Source of the DNA: an uncultured Clostridia bacterium
Lineage (GTDB): Bacteria; Bacillota; Clostridia; Oscillospirales; Oscillospiraceae
Direction: 5' to 3'
NCBI GenBank assembly: GCA_947383645.1
Contig: CANDEH010000040.1
Coordinates: 1 to 20,519, forward strand
Length of the DNA stretch: 20,519 nucleotides
Shown here: one piece after another, positions 7,965 through 14,767 of the stretch
How the letters are laid out: the number at the start of each line of letters is the position of its first letter
How positions within the stretch are numbered: position 1 is the first letter of the stretch
Position numbers and translations under genes: made by a program
Notes under the pieces: generated by a model
Seen by the model: the letters and a program-made list of their open reading frames with translations, nothing else
The model's database searches: none
Told to the model about the DNA's origin: nothing

Positions 7965-8043
7965 ACGCCGCAAATAAATTGAAATCGTTTTTTCCGGAAA
8001 TCGCATTTTCGGAAAAAACACCTTGCGCGGAGCGAGCGTCACA
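7965..8043 (-). repeat. Dispersed intergenic repeat, copy 2
   Basis: This is the reverse-strand partner of 5382-5464. It contains a long hairpin: TTTTTTCCG (7988-7996) pairs with CGGAAAAAA (8010-8018), and the inner AAA/TTT extends the stem to about 13 bp. It lies in the gap between the esterase and FrlB-like genes, downstream of the esterase terminator. Confidence 0.6.
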
Positions 8044-8067
8044 GGACTTTTCCTCCAGGAAAAGTCC
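8044..8067. repeat. ACTTTTC-type palindrome, copy 1
   Basis: GGACTTTTCCT (8044-8054), CC, AGGAAAAGTCC (8057-8067): an 11-bp perfect stem. It resembles the palindromes at 15721-15750 and 19898-19923, all built on ACTTTTyCT...AGrAAAAGT, so it may belong to a dispersed family rather than being a local terminator. Confidence 0.6.
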
Positions 8068-8094
8068 GAGGCGCAGAGCGCAGCGAAATCCACT

Positions 8095-8128
8095 CAAAAA
8101 AATGCTTGCATTTTTTTGAAGCGCAAGC
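8095..8128 (-). terminator. Intrinsic terminator of the esterase gene
   Basis: On the - strand GCTTGC (complement of 8123-8128) pairs with GCAAGC (complement of 8104-8109), followed at once by A and seven T (complement of 8096-8102). It begins two bases after the esterase stop. An alternative fold is a 24-bp palindrome, CAAAAAAATGC-TT-GCATTTTTTTG at 8095-8118. Confidence 0.75.
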
Positions 8129-8129
8129 T

Positions 8130-8927
8130 TTAATAAATCGGCGTCGAGGCCATATCCAGGCCGCAGAAGAACTGGAAGGCCAGCTGCACCGCCTTGTCCC
8201 AGTAGGGCCACTCGTGGTCGCCGGGGCCCTCGATGTAGGTGTGGCCGTAGCCCGCCGCCTCCGCCGTCTGGCGGAAGGACTGGTTGGCCCCATAGAGGAA
8301 GTCCTCCGTGCCGCAGAGCTGGATCAGCCTGGGCCGGTCCGGGTTCTTCGCCTGCTCTCTTACCAGAGCGATCACGTCGTCCTCCTGGCCGCAGACGCCG
8401 TCGGGGTGGAGGGCATAGACCTCCTCCGGGAGAAAATCCGGCCACTCCCCGTTCAGAATCATCCGGAGGAAGCCGGGATAGTCCAGCACGCCGGAGAGCC
8501 CCGCCGCCGCACCGAAGCGCTCCGGGCAGCGGAGGGCGGCCTTCACGGCCCCGTAGCCCCCCATGCTCTCCCCGGCGATGAAGGTGTTCTCCCGCCGCTG
8601 GTCCAGGCGGAGCCAGGTGCCGCAGATCTCCGGCAGCTCCTCCGAGATATAGGTGAAGTACTTCGCCCCGTCGGGCCTGTCGCAGTAGAAGCTGCGCTGC
8701 ACCTCGGGCATAATGATGAGGAAGTTGTACTTCTTGGCGTAGTAATCGATCTTGGAGAACCGGGTCCACTCCCCGCAGTTCCCCGAGAGGCCGTGGAGCA
8801 GGTAGAGCACCCGGGGCGTGCCGGTAATCACCGGCGTCACGTCGTTGGACGCCTCGGGAAAGATCACCTGAACGCCGGTGGTCATCTTCAAACTGTCGGA
8901 GTAGAAATCGCCGCGAAACAGACCCAT
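8130..8927 (-). CDS. Alpha/beta-hydrolase, putative esterase (EstA / esterase-D type)
   Basis: A 265-residue alpha/beta-hydrolase of the putative-esterase family (PF00756), which includes S-formylglutathione hydrolases, tributyrin esterases and feruloyl esterases. Visible features are the oxyanion-hole motif LLHGLSG (43-49), the nucleophile elbow GESMGGYGA (S121), a likely acid D209 in LCGTEDF, and the catalytic H238 in GPGDHEWPYWD. There is no signal peptide, so it acts in the cytosol. The ribosome binding site GAGGAGGG lies a few bases before ATG, and the GntR gene ends 21 bases upstream, so the two are probably co-transcribed. A terminator follows directly. Its presence inside an Amadori-product locus suggests it could deacylate an incoming or intermediate conjugate, but that is inference and the substrate is unknown. 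Confidence 0.88.
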   Translation of the reverse strand: MGLFRGDFYSDSLKMTTGVQVIFPEASNDVTPVITGTPRVLYLLHGLSGNCGEWTRFSKIDYYAKKYNFLIIMPEVQRSFYCDRPDGAKYFTYISEELPEICGTWLRLDQRRENTFIAGESMGGYGAVKAALRCPERFGAAAGLSGVLDYPGFLRMILNGEWPDFLPEEVYALHPDGVCGQEDDVIALVREQAKNPDRPRLIQLCGTEDFLYGANQSFRQTAEAAGYGHTYIEGPGDHEWPYWDKAVQLAFQFFCGLDMASTPIY

Positions 8928-8948
8928 AAAACGCCCTCCTCTGCCGCC

Positions 8949-9671
8949 TTACTTTTTAAAATGGACACTGAAATTGCACTTGTCCCCCCGGGCGTAGTTC
9001 CGGTTGAACTCCACCACCCGGCCCTGGTCGTCGTAGGTGGTGGCCTCGAAGAGCATCACCGGCGTCTCCGGCTCGATCTCCAGCATCCTGGCGTCGCTGA
9101 GGTCCAGCTGCACCAGATCCAGCGTCTGCCGGGCCCGCTCCAGGCGGATGTTGTAGAAGTCGTACACCTCATAGACGGAGAAGATGGAGAGGTCGATCCC
9201 CTCGATCTTGGGCACCAGGTACCGGGGGATGTAGATCTCCTCCAGGGAGATGGGCTGACTGTTGGCGTAGCACAGGCGCTTGATGTAGTAGATGTCGTCC
9301 TCGCTCCGGATGCCGAACATCAGGCTGTAGTGATCCCCCGCCTTGCGCATGGTCTTGGCGACCACCTTGATGGAGGGCTTCAGCCGCTTGTCCAGCATGG
9401 TCTGGGTGAAGCCCTGGAGCTCGTCCAGGTCCCGCTCCACCTTCCGGCAGAGAACGTAGACCCCCTTCCCCGGCACCCGGCGGAGGAGGCCCTCCTGCAC
9501 CAGAATGTCGATGGCGCTGCGCACGGTCTGCCGTGTGATGCCGTAGCTCTCCGCCAGCTCGCACTCCGAGGGCAGGGCGGTGAGGGGCGGGTACTCCCCC
9601 TCCTCGATCTTGCTGCGCACCAGCTCCCGCATTTGCAGGTACAGCGGCGCCTGATAGCTCATGCCAGCCAT
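8949..9671 (-). CDS. GntR-family (HutC/UTRA) transcription regulator, FrlR-like, no. 1
   Basis: A 240-residue regulator. The N-terminal GntR winged helix (about 8-75) shows YLQMRELVRSKIEEGEY, LPSECELAESYGITRQTVRSAI and the wing GLLRRVPGKGVYV. The UTRA effector domain follows (about 95-235), with YYIKRLCYANSQPISLEEIYIPR and the ending VVEFNRNYARGDKCNFSVHF, the usual UTRA signature. UTRA domains bind sugar phosphates or related metabolites, and family members usually repress neighbouring catabolic genes until the effector appears. The start at 9671 follows a G-rich site (GAGGGGGGAG); ATG at 9662 is a possible alternative. Earlier in-frame codons run into repeat element E and are not credible. 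A type-2 heptad element starts 19 bases upstream, so it forms this gene's leader. Confidence 0.92.
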   Translation of the reverse strand: MAGMSYQAPLYLQMRELVRSKIEEGEYPPLTALPSECELAESYGITRQTVRSAIDILVQEGLLRRVPGKGVYVLCRKVERDLDELQGFTQTMLDKRLKPSIKVVAKTMRKAGDHYSLMFGIRSEDDIYYIKRLCYANSQPISLEEIYIPRYLVPKIEGIDLSIFSVYEVYDFYNIRLERARQTLDLVQLDLSDARMLEIEPETPVMLFEATTYDDQGRVVEFNRNYARGDKCNFSVHFKK

Positions 9672-9690
9672 ACTCTCCCCCCTCTCGGTC

Positions 9691-9843
9691 AGATAGGAGA
9701 TAGGAGATAGAAGATAGGAGATAGTACGCAGATATCGTCCATGGCGCCAGCTTGGAATTGAGCCGCTGCGCATTTGCCGAAATCTCCACTCTCCACTTTT
9801 CATTCTCCACTCTAAAATATCTCCTATCTTCTATCTCCTATCT
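9691..9843. repeat. Heptad-bookend element E (type 2)
   Basis: The left arm (9691-9724) is tandem GATAGGA, GATAGGA, GATAGAA, GATAGGA, GATAG. The right arm (9817-9843) is its inverse (TATCTCC, TATCTTC, TATCTCC, TATCT). Inside the right arm, heptads continue in altered form (reverse strand AGTGGAG, AATGAAA, AGTGGAG, AGTGGAG). The interior shares GAGATAGTAxGCxGAT, GCCGCTGCGC and CACTCTAAAA with element F. It is followed by AAAAAAAG at the end of frlD, and it forms the leader of GntR regulator 1. Confidence 0.85.
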
Positions 9844-9852
9844 AAAAAAAGC

Positions 9853-10647
9853 TCACCAGGCGCCGAAGTATTTCAGGGTCTCGGTGGCGTTGGCGGCGCC
9901 CTTCTCCATGGCCTGGTCGATACTCAGACCGTCGGTGATGCCCAGGAGGAAGCCGGCAATGTAGCTGTCGCCTGCGCCCATGGTGTCCACCACCTTGTCG
10001 CAGGGGACGATGCCGAACTTGTGGAAGTCCTTCCCGTCAAAGCACAGGCTGCCGTGCTCGCCCAGCATGGCGATGACCAGCTTGGGGCCCCGGCTGTGGT
10101 AACCCTTCATCTGGTCCCGCAGGGCCGGGGTGTCCCCCGCCTCGCTGGAGAAGAAGAGGTAGTCGGTGTGGGGCATGGCCACCTGGCTGGCCTCGTCCTC
10201 GGGGCGGTCGGCGCAGTCGAAGGCGGTCTTGATGCCACGCTCCTGGAGTTCTGGGAACTGGCCCTCCACCTTGCCCCACAGATCGCAGATCACCACGTCG
10301 TGCTGGCAGACGAAGTTCATATCCTCCTGGGAGAGGGTGTAGTGCTCCAGCACGCCCTCGTCGTAGTCGCCGAAGACACGCTCGCCGTTGATGAGCTCCA
10401 CTTGGGAGACGGCGGTCTTGCCGGGCTCGGTGTGGAGGTGGGAGATGTCCACGCCCTTGGCCTGAATGGCCTCGCGCATGATTTTGCCGAACTCGTCGTC
10501 GCCCACGGGGCCGGTGTAGGAGGACTGGCCCCCTAAGCGGACGGTATACACGGCCATGTTTACCGGCCCGCCGCCGGGGTAGGCCTTGCCGCCCTCGATA
10601 TTGCTGTAAAAGTCAATGCAGTTGCTGCCTACTGCCGCTAATTTCAT
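9853..10647 (-). CDS. frlD: Fructoselysine 6-kinase (PfkB/ribokinase family)
   Basis: A 264-residue PfkB-family kinase that phosphorylates fructoselysine-type Amadori compounds at C6 of the sugar, preparing them for FrlB. Visible features are the early GGGPVN (25-30) of the substrate site, the family-typical VELINGERVFGDYDEGV (83-99), nearly the same as the E. coli FrlD segment I recall, and the ATP/anion-hole motif DTMGAGDSYIAGFL (221-234) with D227 as catalytic base. The C terminus KYFGAW matches the GAW ending of E. coli FrlD, and the length matches too (about 261). The site GGAAGGAG precedes ATG. The gene starts 24 bases after GntR regulator 2, so the two are probably co-transcribed, with element E separating it from GntR regulator 1. 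This is one of the most secure pathway assignments in the window. Confidence 0.93.
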   Translation of the reverse strand: MKLAAVGSNCIDFYSNIEGGKAYPGGGPVNMAVYTVRLGGQSSYTGPVGDDEFGKIMREAIQAKGVDISHLHTEPGKTAVSQVELINGERVFGDYDEGVLEHYTLSQEDMNFVCQHDVVICDLWGKVEGQFPELQERGIKTAFDCADRPEDEASQVAMPHTDYLFFSSEAGDTPALRDQMKGYHSRGPKLVIAMLGEHGSLCFDGKDFHKFGIVPCDKVVDTMGAGDSYIAGFLLGITDGLSIDQAMEKGAANATETLKYFGAW

Positions 10648-10671
10648 ATCCAGATTGCTCCTTCCGTTGCT

Positions 10672-11406
10672 TCATTCCTGATGCTCGTACCGGCGCAGTA
10701 CCGTGGAGAAGCGGACCTTGTCCGCCCGGACCACGGACTTGCAGTACTCGATCAGGCGGTCCTCCGCGTCCCGGGTGACGCCGCTGAGGTAGAAGAGGTA
10801 GTCCCCCTCCTTCACCTCCAGGTGTCTGGCCTCGTCCTCGGTGGCGTAGGTGATGCCCACGGACTCCTGACCGTGGGAGGGGTAGATGCCGTAGTAGCCC
10901 AGTACCCGGTAGAGGGACTCGTCGGTGAAGTCGTACTCCTCAATGCCGCGGCAGAGCTCGTAGTTGGTATAGCTGCACTCGATGGCGTAGGGCGAGCCGT
11001 CCATGATCCGCAGCCGCCGGAGATAGAATATCTTGTGTCCCAGGGGGACCTCCAGCTTTTTGGACAGGTACTTGTTGCACTCGATCACCTGCACGTCCAG
11101 CACCAGATTCCGCAGCAGGTGTCCCGCCCCCCGCACCGACTCAGTGGTGGACTTCACATCCTGCAAGCGGCGCTCCAGCTTGGGCGGGGCCACGTAGGTG
11201 CCGGACCCCTTCAGACTGTAGAGTTTCCCCTCGGAGGTGAGGCGCTTGATGGCACTGCGCAGGGTAGTGCGGTTGAGATCCCACATCTCGCACATCTCCC
11301 GCTCGGCAGGGAGCTTACCCTGCGGGGCCAGCTTGTGCTGGCGGATATAGCACTCAATCTGCTCCACCGCCTCATCCCGGGGCCGAATCTGCTTTTGCTG
11401 CTCCAC
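10672..11406 (-). CDS. GntR-family (HutC/UTRA) transcription regulator no. 2
   Basis: A 244-residue regulator with a GntR winged helix at about 10-75 (AVEQIECYIRQHKLAPQGKLP, REMCEMWDLNRTTLRSAIKRL, wing KLYSLKGSGTYV) and a UTRA domain from about 95 (IFYLRRLRIMDGSPYAIECSY, ending LIEYCKSVVRADKVRFSTVL). It uses GTG as start (codon at 11404-11406), supported by GGAGGTGAG 6-8 bases upstream; no better ATG exists. The 24-base gap to frlD implies joint transcription, so it probably senses a pathway intermediate such as a fructosamine 6-phosphate and controls this or the other frl operon. It is only distantly like GntR regulator 1, so the two are likely to have different operators or effectors. A type-2 heptad element starts 24 bases upstream. 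Confidence 0.92.
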   Translation of the reverse strand: MEQQKQIRPRDEAVEQIECYIRQHKLAPQGKLPAEREMCEMWDLNRTTLRSAIKRLTSEGKLYSLKGSGTYVAPPKLERRLQDVKSTTESVRGAGHLLRNLVLDVQVIECNKYLSKKLEVPLGHKIFYLRRLRIMDGSPYAIECSYTNYELCRGIEEYDFTDESLYRVLGYYGIYPSHGQESVGITYATEDEARHLEVKEGDYLFYLSGVTRDAEDRLIEYCKSVVRADKVRFSTVLRRYEHQE

Positions 11407-11430
11407 GTTTGCCTCACCTCCGTTCGGCTG

Positions 11431-11591
11431 AGATAGGAGTTAGGAGATAGAAGATAGGAGATAGTAAGCGGATGCCGCCGCAGCGGCAAATTTGAACAGG
11501 GCCGCTGCGCGGCCTTTCAAATCCCAACTCTGCACGCTCCGCTCTTCACTCTAAAAATATCTCCTATCTCATATCTCCTATCTCCTATCTC
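11431..11591. repeat. Heptad-bookend element F (type 2)
   Basis: The left arm (11431-11464) is AGATAGG, AGTTAGG, AGATAGA, AGATAGG, AGATAG. Its second unit has the type-1 spelling, which links the two subtypes. The right arm (11557-11591) is inverted TATCTCC units. The interior contains a hairpin in which TTTGAA (11491-11496) pairs with TTCAAA (11516-11521) around GGCCGC-TGC-GCGGCC. It shares several blocks with element E. It fills the gap between the frlA terminator and GntR regulator 2. Confidence 0.85.
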
Positions 11592-11592
11592 A

Positions 11593-11639
11593 AAAAAACT
11601 GTTGGGGCTGCTGGCTGCGTTGGCGCGGCCAGCAGCCCC
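11593..11639 (-). terminator. Intrinsic terminator of frlA
   Basis: GGGGCTGCTGGC (11604-11615) and GCCAGCAGCCCC (11628-11639) form a perfect 12-bp stem with a 12-nt loop. Reading on the - strand, after AACAG comes a run of seven T (complement of 11593-11599). It sits about 40 bases after the frlA stop codon, so transcription of GntR regulator 2 and frlD probably starts separately, within or near element F. Confidence 0.85.
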
Positions 11640-11680
11640 GGTCGGTTTTGCTATTGCGACAGATGCTGTGTCAAAGGGAA

Positions 11681-13033
11681 TCAGCCGTTGGCCTTCTTGT
11701 TCTTCCGATCCCAGAAGTAGAAGGCGGGGAGGCCGGTGCCCAGGGCCAGCAGGGCGCAGACAAGGCCGGCGATGGGGGCGTAGATGAACTGGCCCCAGAT
11801 CAGCGTGGCGGTCATGAACATGGCGATCAGAGGCATAATGAGGCCGCCGGGGATGCGGTAGGTGGGCTTATAGTGCTCCTTCTTGCGCAGAACGAAGATG
11901 GTGCCGAAGGTGAGGAAGTTCTTCACCAGGGCCACCAGGGTGAAGTAGCCCAGCAGGTCCGCCAGGCTGGTGGCGAAGATCAGCACGATGGCCACGGCGC
12001 ACTGCACCACGATGGAGAACGCCGGGGTCTGGTACTTGGGGTGGACCTGGGCAAAGGACTTGAAGAACAGGTTGTCCTTGGCCATGGCGTACTCAATACG
12101 GGGCTGGTACATGATGCAGCTGGAGAGGGAGCCGATGACGACGATGATGGCCATGATGGCCACCACGGTGCTGGCGGCGCCGCCGATCACGGGGATCTTG
12201 GAGGCCATCAGCGCGATGGGGGCGTCGGAGGCGGCCAGCTCGTCGATGGAGAGCAGACCGGAGGCCACGATGGTCAGGCCCGCGTACAGGGCCAGCACCA
12301 CGATGGCAGTGAGGACCAGGCCCCGGGGCATGTTCTTCTCCGGGTCCTTGATCTCGCCGGACATGTAGCAGGCGGCGGCCATGCCGTCGTAGGACCAGGT
12401 GGTGGCGGAGACACCGGCCACCAGGGCCGCGAAGCCGCCCACGCTGGCGCCGGCCAGAGGCGTGGAGGACATGAACAGCTCGCCGTTGATGAAGAACAAT
12501 CCCACGCCGATAATCAGCACGAAGGGCAGGATCTTAAAGGCGGTGATGATGGTCTGGAAGGCGCCGCCGCCCTCCACGGAGCGCAGGTGCATGAACATGA
12601 AGAAGATCACGGCCACCACGGCGATGCACCGGAGCACGAAGGGGCTGGCGGACAGGAACACGCCTAAGTAGTTGGCCACGGCCAGGGCCATGATGGAGAT
12701 GGACGGGGGGTCGGTGGCCCAGAAGCTGATCCAGCCGCAGAGGAAGGCCAGGGGGCGGGAACCGGCTTCACGGAAATAGACGTACTGTCCGCCGTCCTCG
12801 GGGAAAGCGGAGGCCAGCTCTGCATAGCAGAAGTTGGCGGGGATCTGAAGCAGACCGCCGATGACGAAGGCCAGCACCAGAAACAGGCAGCTGCCGGCGG
12901 CATTGGCCACCTCGGACAGCGAGGAGAAGATACCGGAACCAACGGTAGTGCCAACGCCCAGGGCGATGACCGCGCCGAGTCCCAGCTTGCGCCCCAACTC
13001 CTGGTTGGTCGCAGGGGTTTGCTCGTTAGACAT
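11681..13033 (-). CDS. frlA: Fructoselysine-type permease, APC superfamily
   Basis: A 450-residue polytopic membrane protein (about 12 hydrophobic spans) of the amino acid-polyamine-organocation superfamily, expected to import Amadori compounds by cation symport. TM1 has the APC motif GVGTTVGSGIF (26-36). Segments such as AGSRPLAFLCGWISFWATD, MHLRSVEGGGAFQT, WSYDGMAAACYMSGEIKDPEK and GSLSSCIMYQPRIEYAMAKD closely match E. coli FrlA (445 aa) as I remember it, including order and spacing, so this is likely a true FrlA orthologue and not a generic amino-acid permease. AAAGGAG lies 8 bases before ATG. A 12-bp hairpin with T7 ends the gene. The 190 bases upstream, before element B, should hold its promoter. 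Confidence 0.9.
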   Translation of the reverse strand: MSNEQTPATNQELGRKLGLGAVIALGVGTTVGSGIFSSLSEVANAAGSCLFLVLAFVIGGLLQIPANFCYAELASAFPEDGGQYVYFREAGSRPLAFLCGWISFWATDPPSISIMALAVANYLGVFLSASPFVLRCIAVVAVIFFMFMHLRSVEGGGAFQTIITAFKILPFVLIIGVGLFFINGELFMSSTPLAGASVGGFAALVAGVSATTWSYDGMAAACYMSGEIKDPEKNMPRGLVLTAIVVLALYAGLTIVASGLLSIDELAASDAPIALMASKIPVIGGAASTVVAIMAIIVVIGSLSSCIMYQPRIEYAMAKDNLFFKSFAQVHPKYQTPAFSIVVQCAVAIVLIFATSLADLLGYFTLVALVKNFLTFGTIFVLRKKEHYKPTYRIPGGLIMPLIAMFMTATLIWGQFIYAPIAGLVCALLALGTGLPAFYFWDRKNKKANG

Positions 13034-13217
13034 AGTTTACGCTCCTTTCACATTTGCGGCGGCGGGCTGTGCAGGCCCTCCCGCCCTCTCTCTTCGACAC
13101 ACACAGTGCCATGGGGTTGCCGGGGTACGCTAAGGATATGCCGTCTGTCGATCTCCTGCCGATTCCGACAGGACTTTATTATCACGGCGATGGTGCCGCC
13201 GCCATAATACTTTCTTC
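13034..13217 (-). promoter_or_regulatory. frlA leader / promoter region
   Basis: About 184 bases between frlA and element B with no gene. On the - strand it has ATTAT...ATAAT arms (13178-13182 and 13204-13208) enclosing a GGCG/CGCC stem, and a CTGTCG...CGACAG inverted repeat further downstream. Any promoter probably lies in the AT-richer part near 13180-13220, but I cannot assign -35 and -10 boxes with confidence. I looked for lysine-riboswitch and T-box cores and could not identify them. Confidence 0.35.
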
Positions 13218-13327
13218 AAATGAGGAATTAGGAGTTAGGAATTAGGAATGAATGTGTCCAGCTTCGCTGGACGGATTTTGAATAGAACAGAAGCCTCCCA
13301 AGGGGGAAAAATTCCTAACTCCTAATT
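13218..13327. repeat. Heptad-bookend element B (type 1)
   Basis: The left arm (13218-13249) is AAATGAG, GAATTAG, GAGTTAG, GAATTAG, GAAT. Then comes GAATGTGTC with the hairpin GTCCAGC-TTC-GCTGGAC, followed by GGATTTTGAATAG and an interior of about 30 bases. The right arm (13310-13327) is AATTCCTAACTCCTAATT. At 110 bases it is a simple copy, and it ends 5 bases before the yjbQ stop codon. Confidence 0.85.
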
Positions 13328-13332
13328 AAAGA

Positions 13333-13761
13333 TTACTCTCCCTCTACGATGACCAGGATGTTGCGGGAGGCGGGGCCGTCGTACTCGCAGAAGTACACGT
13401 CCTGGGCGCCGCCCCGGTTGATTTTGCCGTCCTGGATCAAAAAGTGGCAGTGGTTGCCGGTGACAAGGGCCTTCAGGTGGCCCGTGGGGTTGCCGGCGGT
13501 GGAGCCGTAGTCCCGGAGCATCCGGGCGTGGCTGTAGGGCCGGTCCTCCGGGGCGAAGAGGCTCAGCGCCACGGCGATGTCGCTCTCCAGGCACTCCAGC
13601 GCCTCGTTCACCGTGACGCCGGTGGTGGTGTGCTTGGTCAGCACCGTCACCATGCCGTTTTGAATGCCGCTCTCCGCCACGATCTCCTCCACCTGGGGGG
13701 TGATTACGTCGAACTCATTGTAAACCTTGGTCAGAATGCGGATGGTCTTTACATACTGCAT
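13333..13761 (-). CDS. YjbQ-family protein (UPF0047)
   Basis: A 142-residue protein of the widespread YjbQ/UPF0047 family (PF01894), usually annotated as a secondary thiamine-phosphate synthase because E. coli YjbQ can rescue thiE mutants; its true role is unclear. Conserved histidines thought to bind metal are visible: H44 in LTKHTTTGVTVNE, H78 in YSHARMLRDYG, and H95 in GNPTGHLKALVTGNH. The end GGAQDVYFCEYDGPASRNILVIVEG matches the family. It is the full family length. The site GAGGGGAGGG precedes ATG, and the amidohydrolase ends 16 bases upstream, so the pair is co-transcribed. Why a YjbQ protein sits in a fructosamine locus is not obvious; handling a reactive carbonyl or phosphorylated by-product is only a guess. 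Confidence 0.92.
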   Translation of the reverse strand: MQYVKTIRILTKVYNEFDVITPQVEEIVAESGIQNGMVTVLTKHTTTGVTVNEALECLESDIAVALSLFAPEDRPYSHARMLRDYGSTAGNPTGHLKALVTGNHCHFLIQDGKINRGGAQDVYFCEYDGPASRNILVIVEGE

Positions 13762-13777
13762 CTCTCTCGCCCTCCCC

Positions 13778-14629
13778 TCAGTCCAGACCGCCCAGGAACT
13801 CCACGGCGTTGAGGCCCTTCACCAGCTCCAGCGTGCTGTCCCGGAGACCGATCCGGGTGATGGCGTCGGCCATGCGGATCTGCTCGAACCGGGGGTTGTT
13901 GGACCCGAACATCACCTGGTGCCGGAGGGCCCGGTCGATCCAGGTCACGGGAATGTCCCTTGTAAAGGTCTGGGTGTAGAACTCCCAGGCGTTGTCGAAG
14001 TACAGCGCGCCGGTGTCGGCGTAGACATTGGGGTACTTCACCATCAGCATGGCCGCCTCCCGGACCCAGGGCCAGGCGAAGTGGCCCAGGCAGACGCGGA
14101 GCTTGGGGTGTCTGGCCGCCACCTCCTCAAAGGCCGTGGGCTGGCAGTACTTGGTGAAGGTATCCGGCTCCCAGGAGAGCCCCGCGTGAAACAAAACGGG
14201 CCTGTCGTACCGCTCACAGACCTGGTAGATGGCCTCCAGGCGCTGGTCCCCGGGCATAAAGTGCTGCCGCCCCGGGTGGAGCTTCAGCCCCTTCAGCTTC
14301 AGCCGGGTAAAGGCGTCCTCCAGCTTATCCGGCGCCTCCAGGTCAAAGGGGTCCACACTGGCAAACCCGATAAACCTGTCCGGCGCCAGATCCACCAGGG
14401 TGCGAATCTCCTCATTCGTCACCAGGGCGCAGCCCACCGTAGAGGTATAATCCTCCGGCAGCAGGCACAGCCTGTCGAGCCCGGCGCAGCGCATCTGATT
14501 AAAGATGTGCTCCAGCGGCGCAGTTCCGTTCTTGTGAATATCCAGCTCCTGATGCCGCAGCTCCTCCCTCGCCTCATCAGCATTAATAGGCTCATAGAAG
14601 GCGGGGTGGACGTGGATGTCGATAAACAT
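13778..14629 (-). CDS. Amidohydrolase family 2 (TIM-barrel metal-dependent hydrolase)
   Basis: A 283-residue member of the amidohydrolase-2 family (PF04909), which contains decarboxylases and lactone or amide hydrolases. Metal-site landmarks are H6 and H8 in IDIHVHP, H148 in VLFHAG, and H183 in CLGHFAWPW. The C-terminal aspartate that usually follows FGS/T is replaced: the sequence reads FGSNNPRFE, so N244 stands where Asp is expected. Activity may therefore be altered or use a different metal arrangement. GTG at 14644 is an upstream alternative start. I chose the ATG at 14629 because a GTGAGGA-like site precedes it and the family normally begins M-x-IDxHxH. It is co-transcribed with yjbQ. 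The substrate is unknown. Confidence 0.88.
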   Translation of the reverse strand: MFIDIHVHPAFYEPINADEAREELRHQELDIHKNGTAPLEHIFNQMRCAGLDRLCLLPEDYTSTVGCALVTNEEIRTLVDLAPDRFIGFASVDPFDLEAPDKLEDAFTRLKLKGLKLHPGRQHFMPGDQRLEAIYQVCERYDRPVLFHAGLSWEPDTFTKYCQPTAFEEVAARHPKLRVCLGHFAWPWVREAAMLMVKYPNVYADTGALYFDNAWEFYTQTFTRDIPVTWIDRALRHQVMFGSNNPRFEQIRMADAITRIGLRDSTLELVKGLNAVEFLGGLD

Positions 14630-14652
14630 GACAGTTGTCCTCACTCTTCGTC

Positions 14653-14767
14653 GAATTAGGAGTTAGGAGTTAGGAATTAGGAATGAATGTGTCGCCTCCG
14701 GTGACGATTTTGAATAGGACAAGGAATCTGCCGCTGGGGAAAATTCCTAATTCCTCATTCCTAATTA
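14653..14767. repeat. Heptad-bookend element C (type 1)
   Basis: The left arm (14653-14684) is GAATTAG, GAGTTAG, GAGTTAG, GAATTAG, GAAT. Then comes GAATGTGTC with the hairpin GTCGCC-TCC-GGTGAC (one G-T pair), followed by GATTTTGAATAGGAC. The right arm (14743-14767) is ATTCCTAATTCCTCATTCCTAATTA. At 115 bases it is aligned throughout with element B. Its right arm includes the TAA stop codon of frlC. Confidence 0.85.

Noticed and set aside
8106..9710. Long + strand ORF (534 codons) opposite the esterase and GntR genes
   Set aside because: It spans two well-supported - strand genes and their junction, has a biased composition and no start signals.
9691..11591. Heptad-element arms as ordinary transcription terminators
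   Set aside because: Arms are A/G-rich versus T/C-rich and separated by about 100 bases; the T-runs lie before, not after, the structure for the - strand genes, and separate classical terminators exist nearby.
13191..13203. T-box-like TGGTGCCGCCGCC near frlA
   Set aside because: It lies on the + strand while frlA is on the - strand, lacks the real TGGNACCGCG core and has no specifier or terminator partner.
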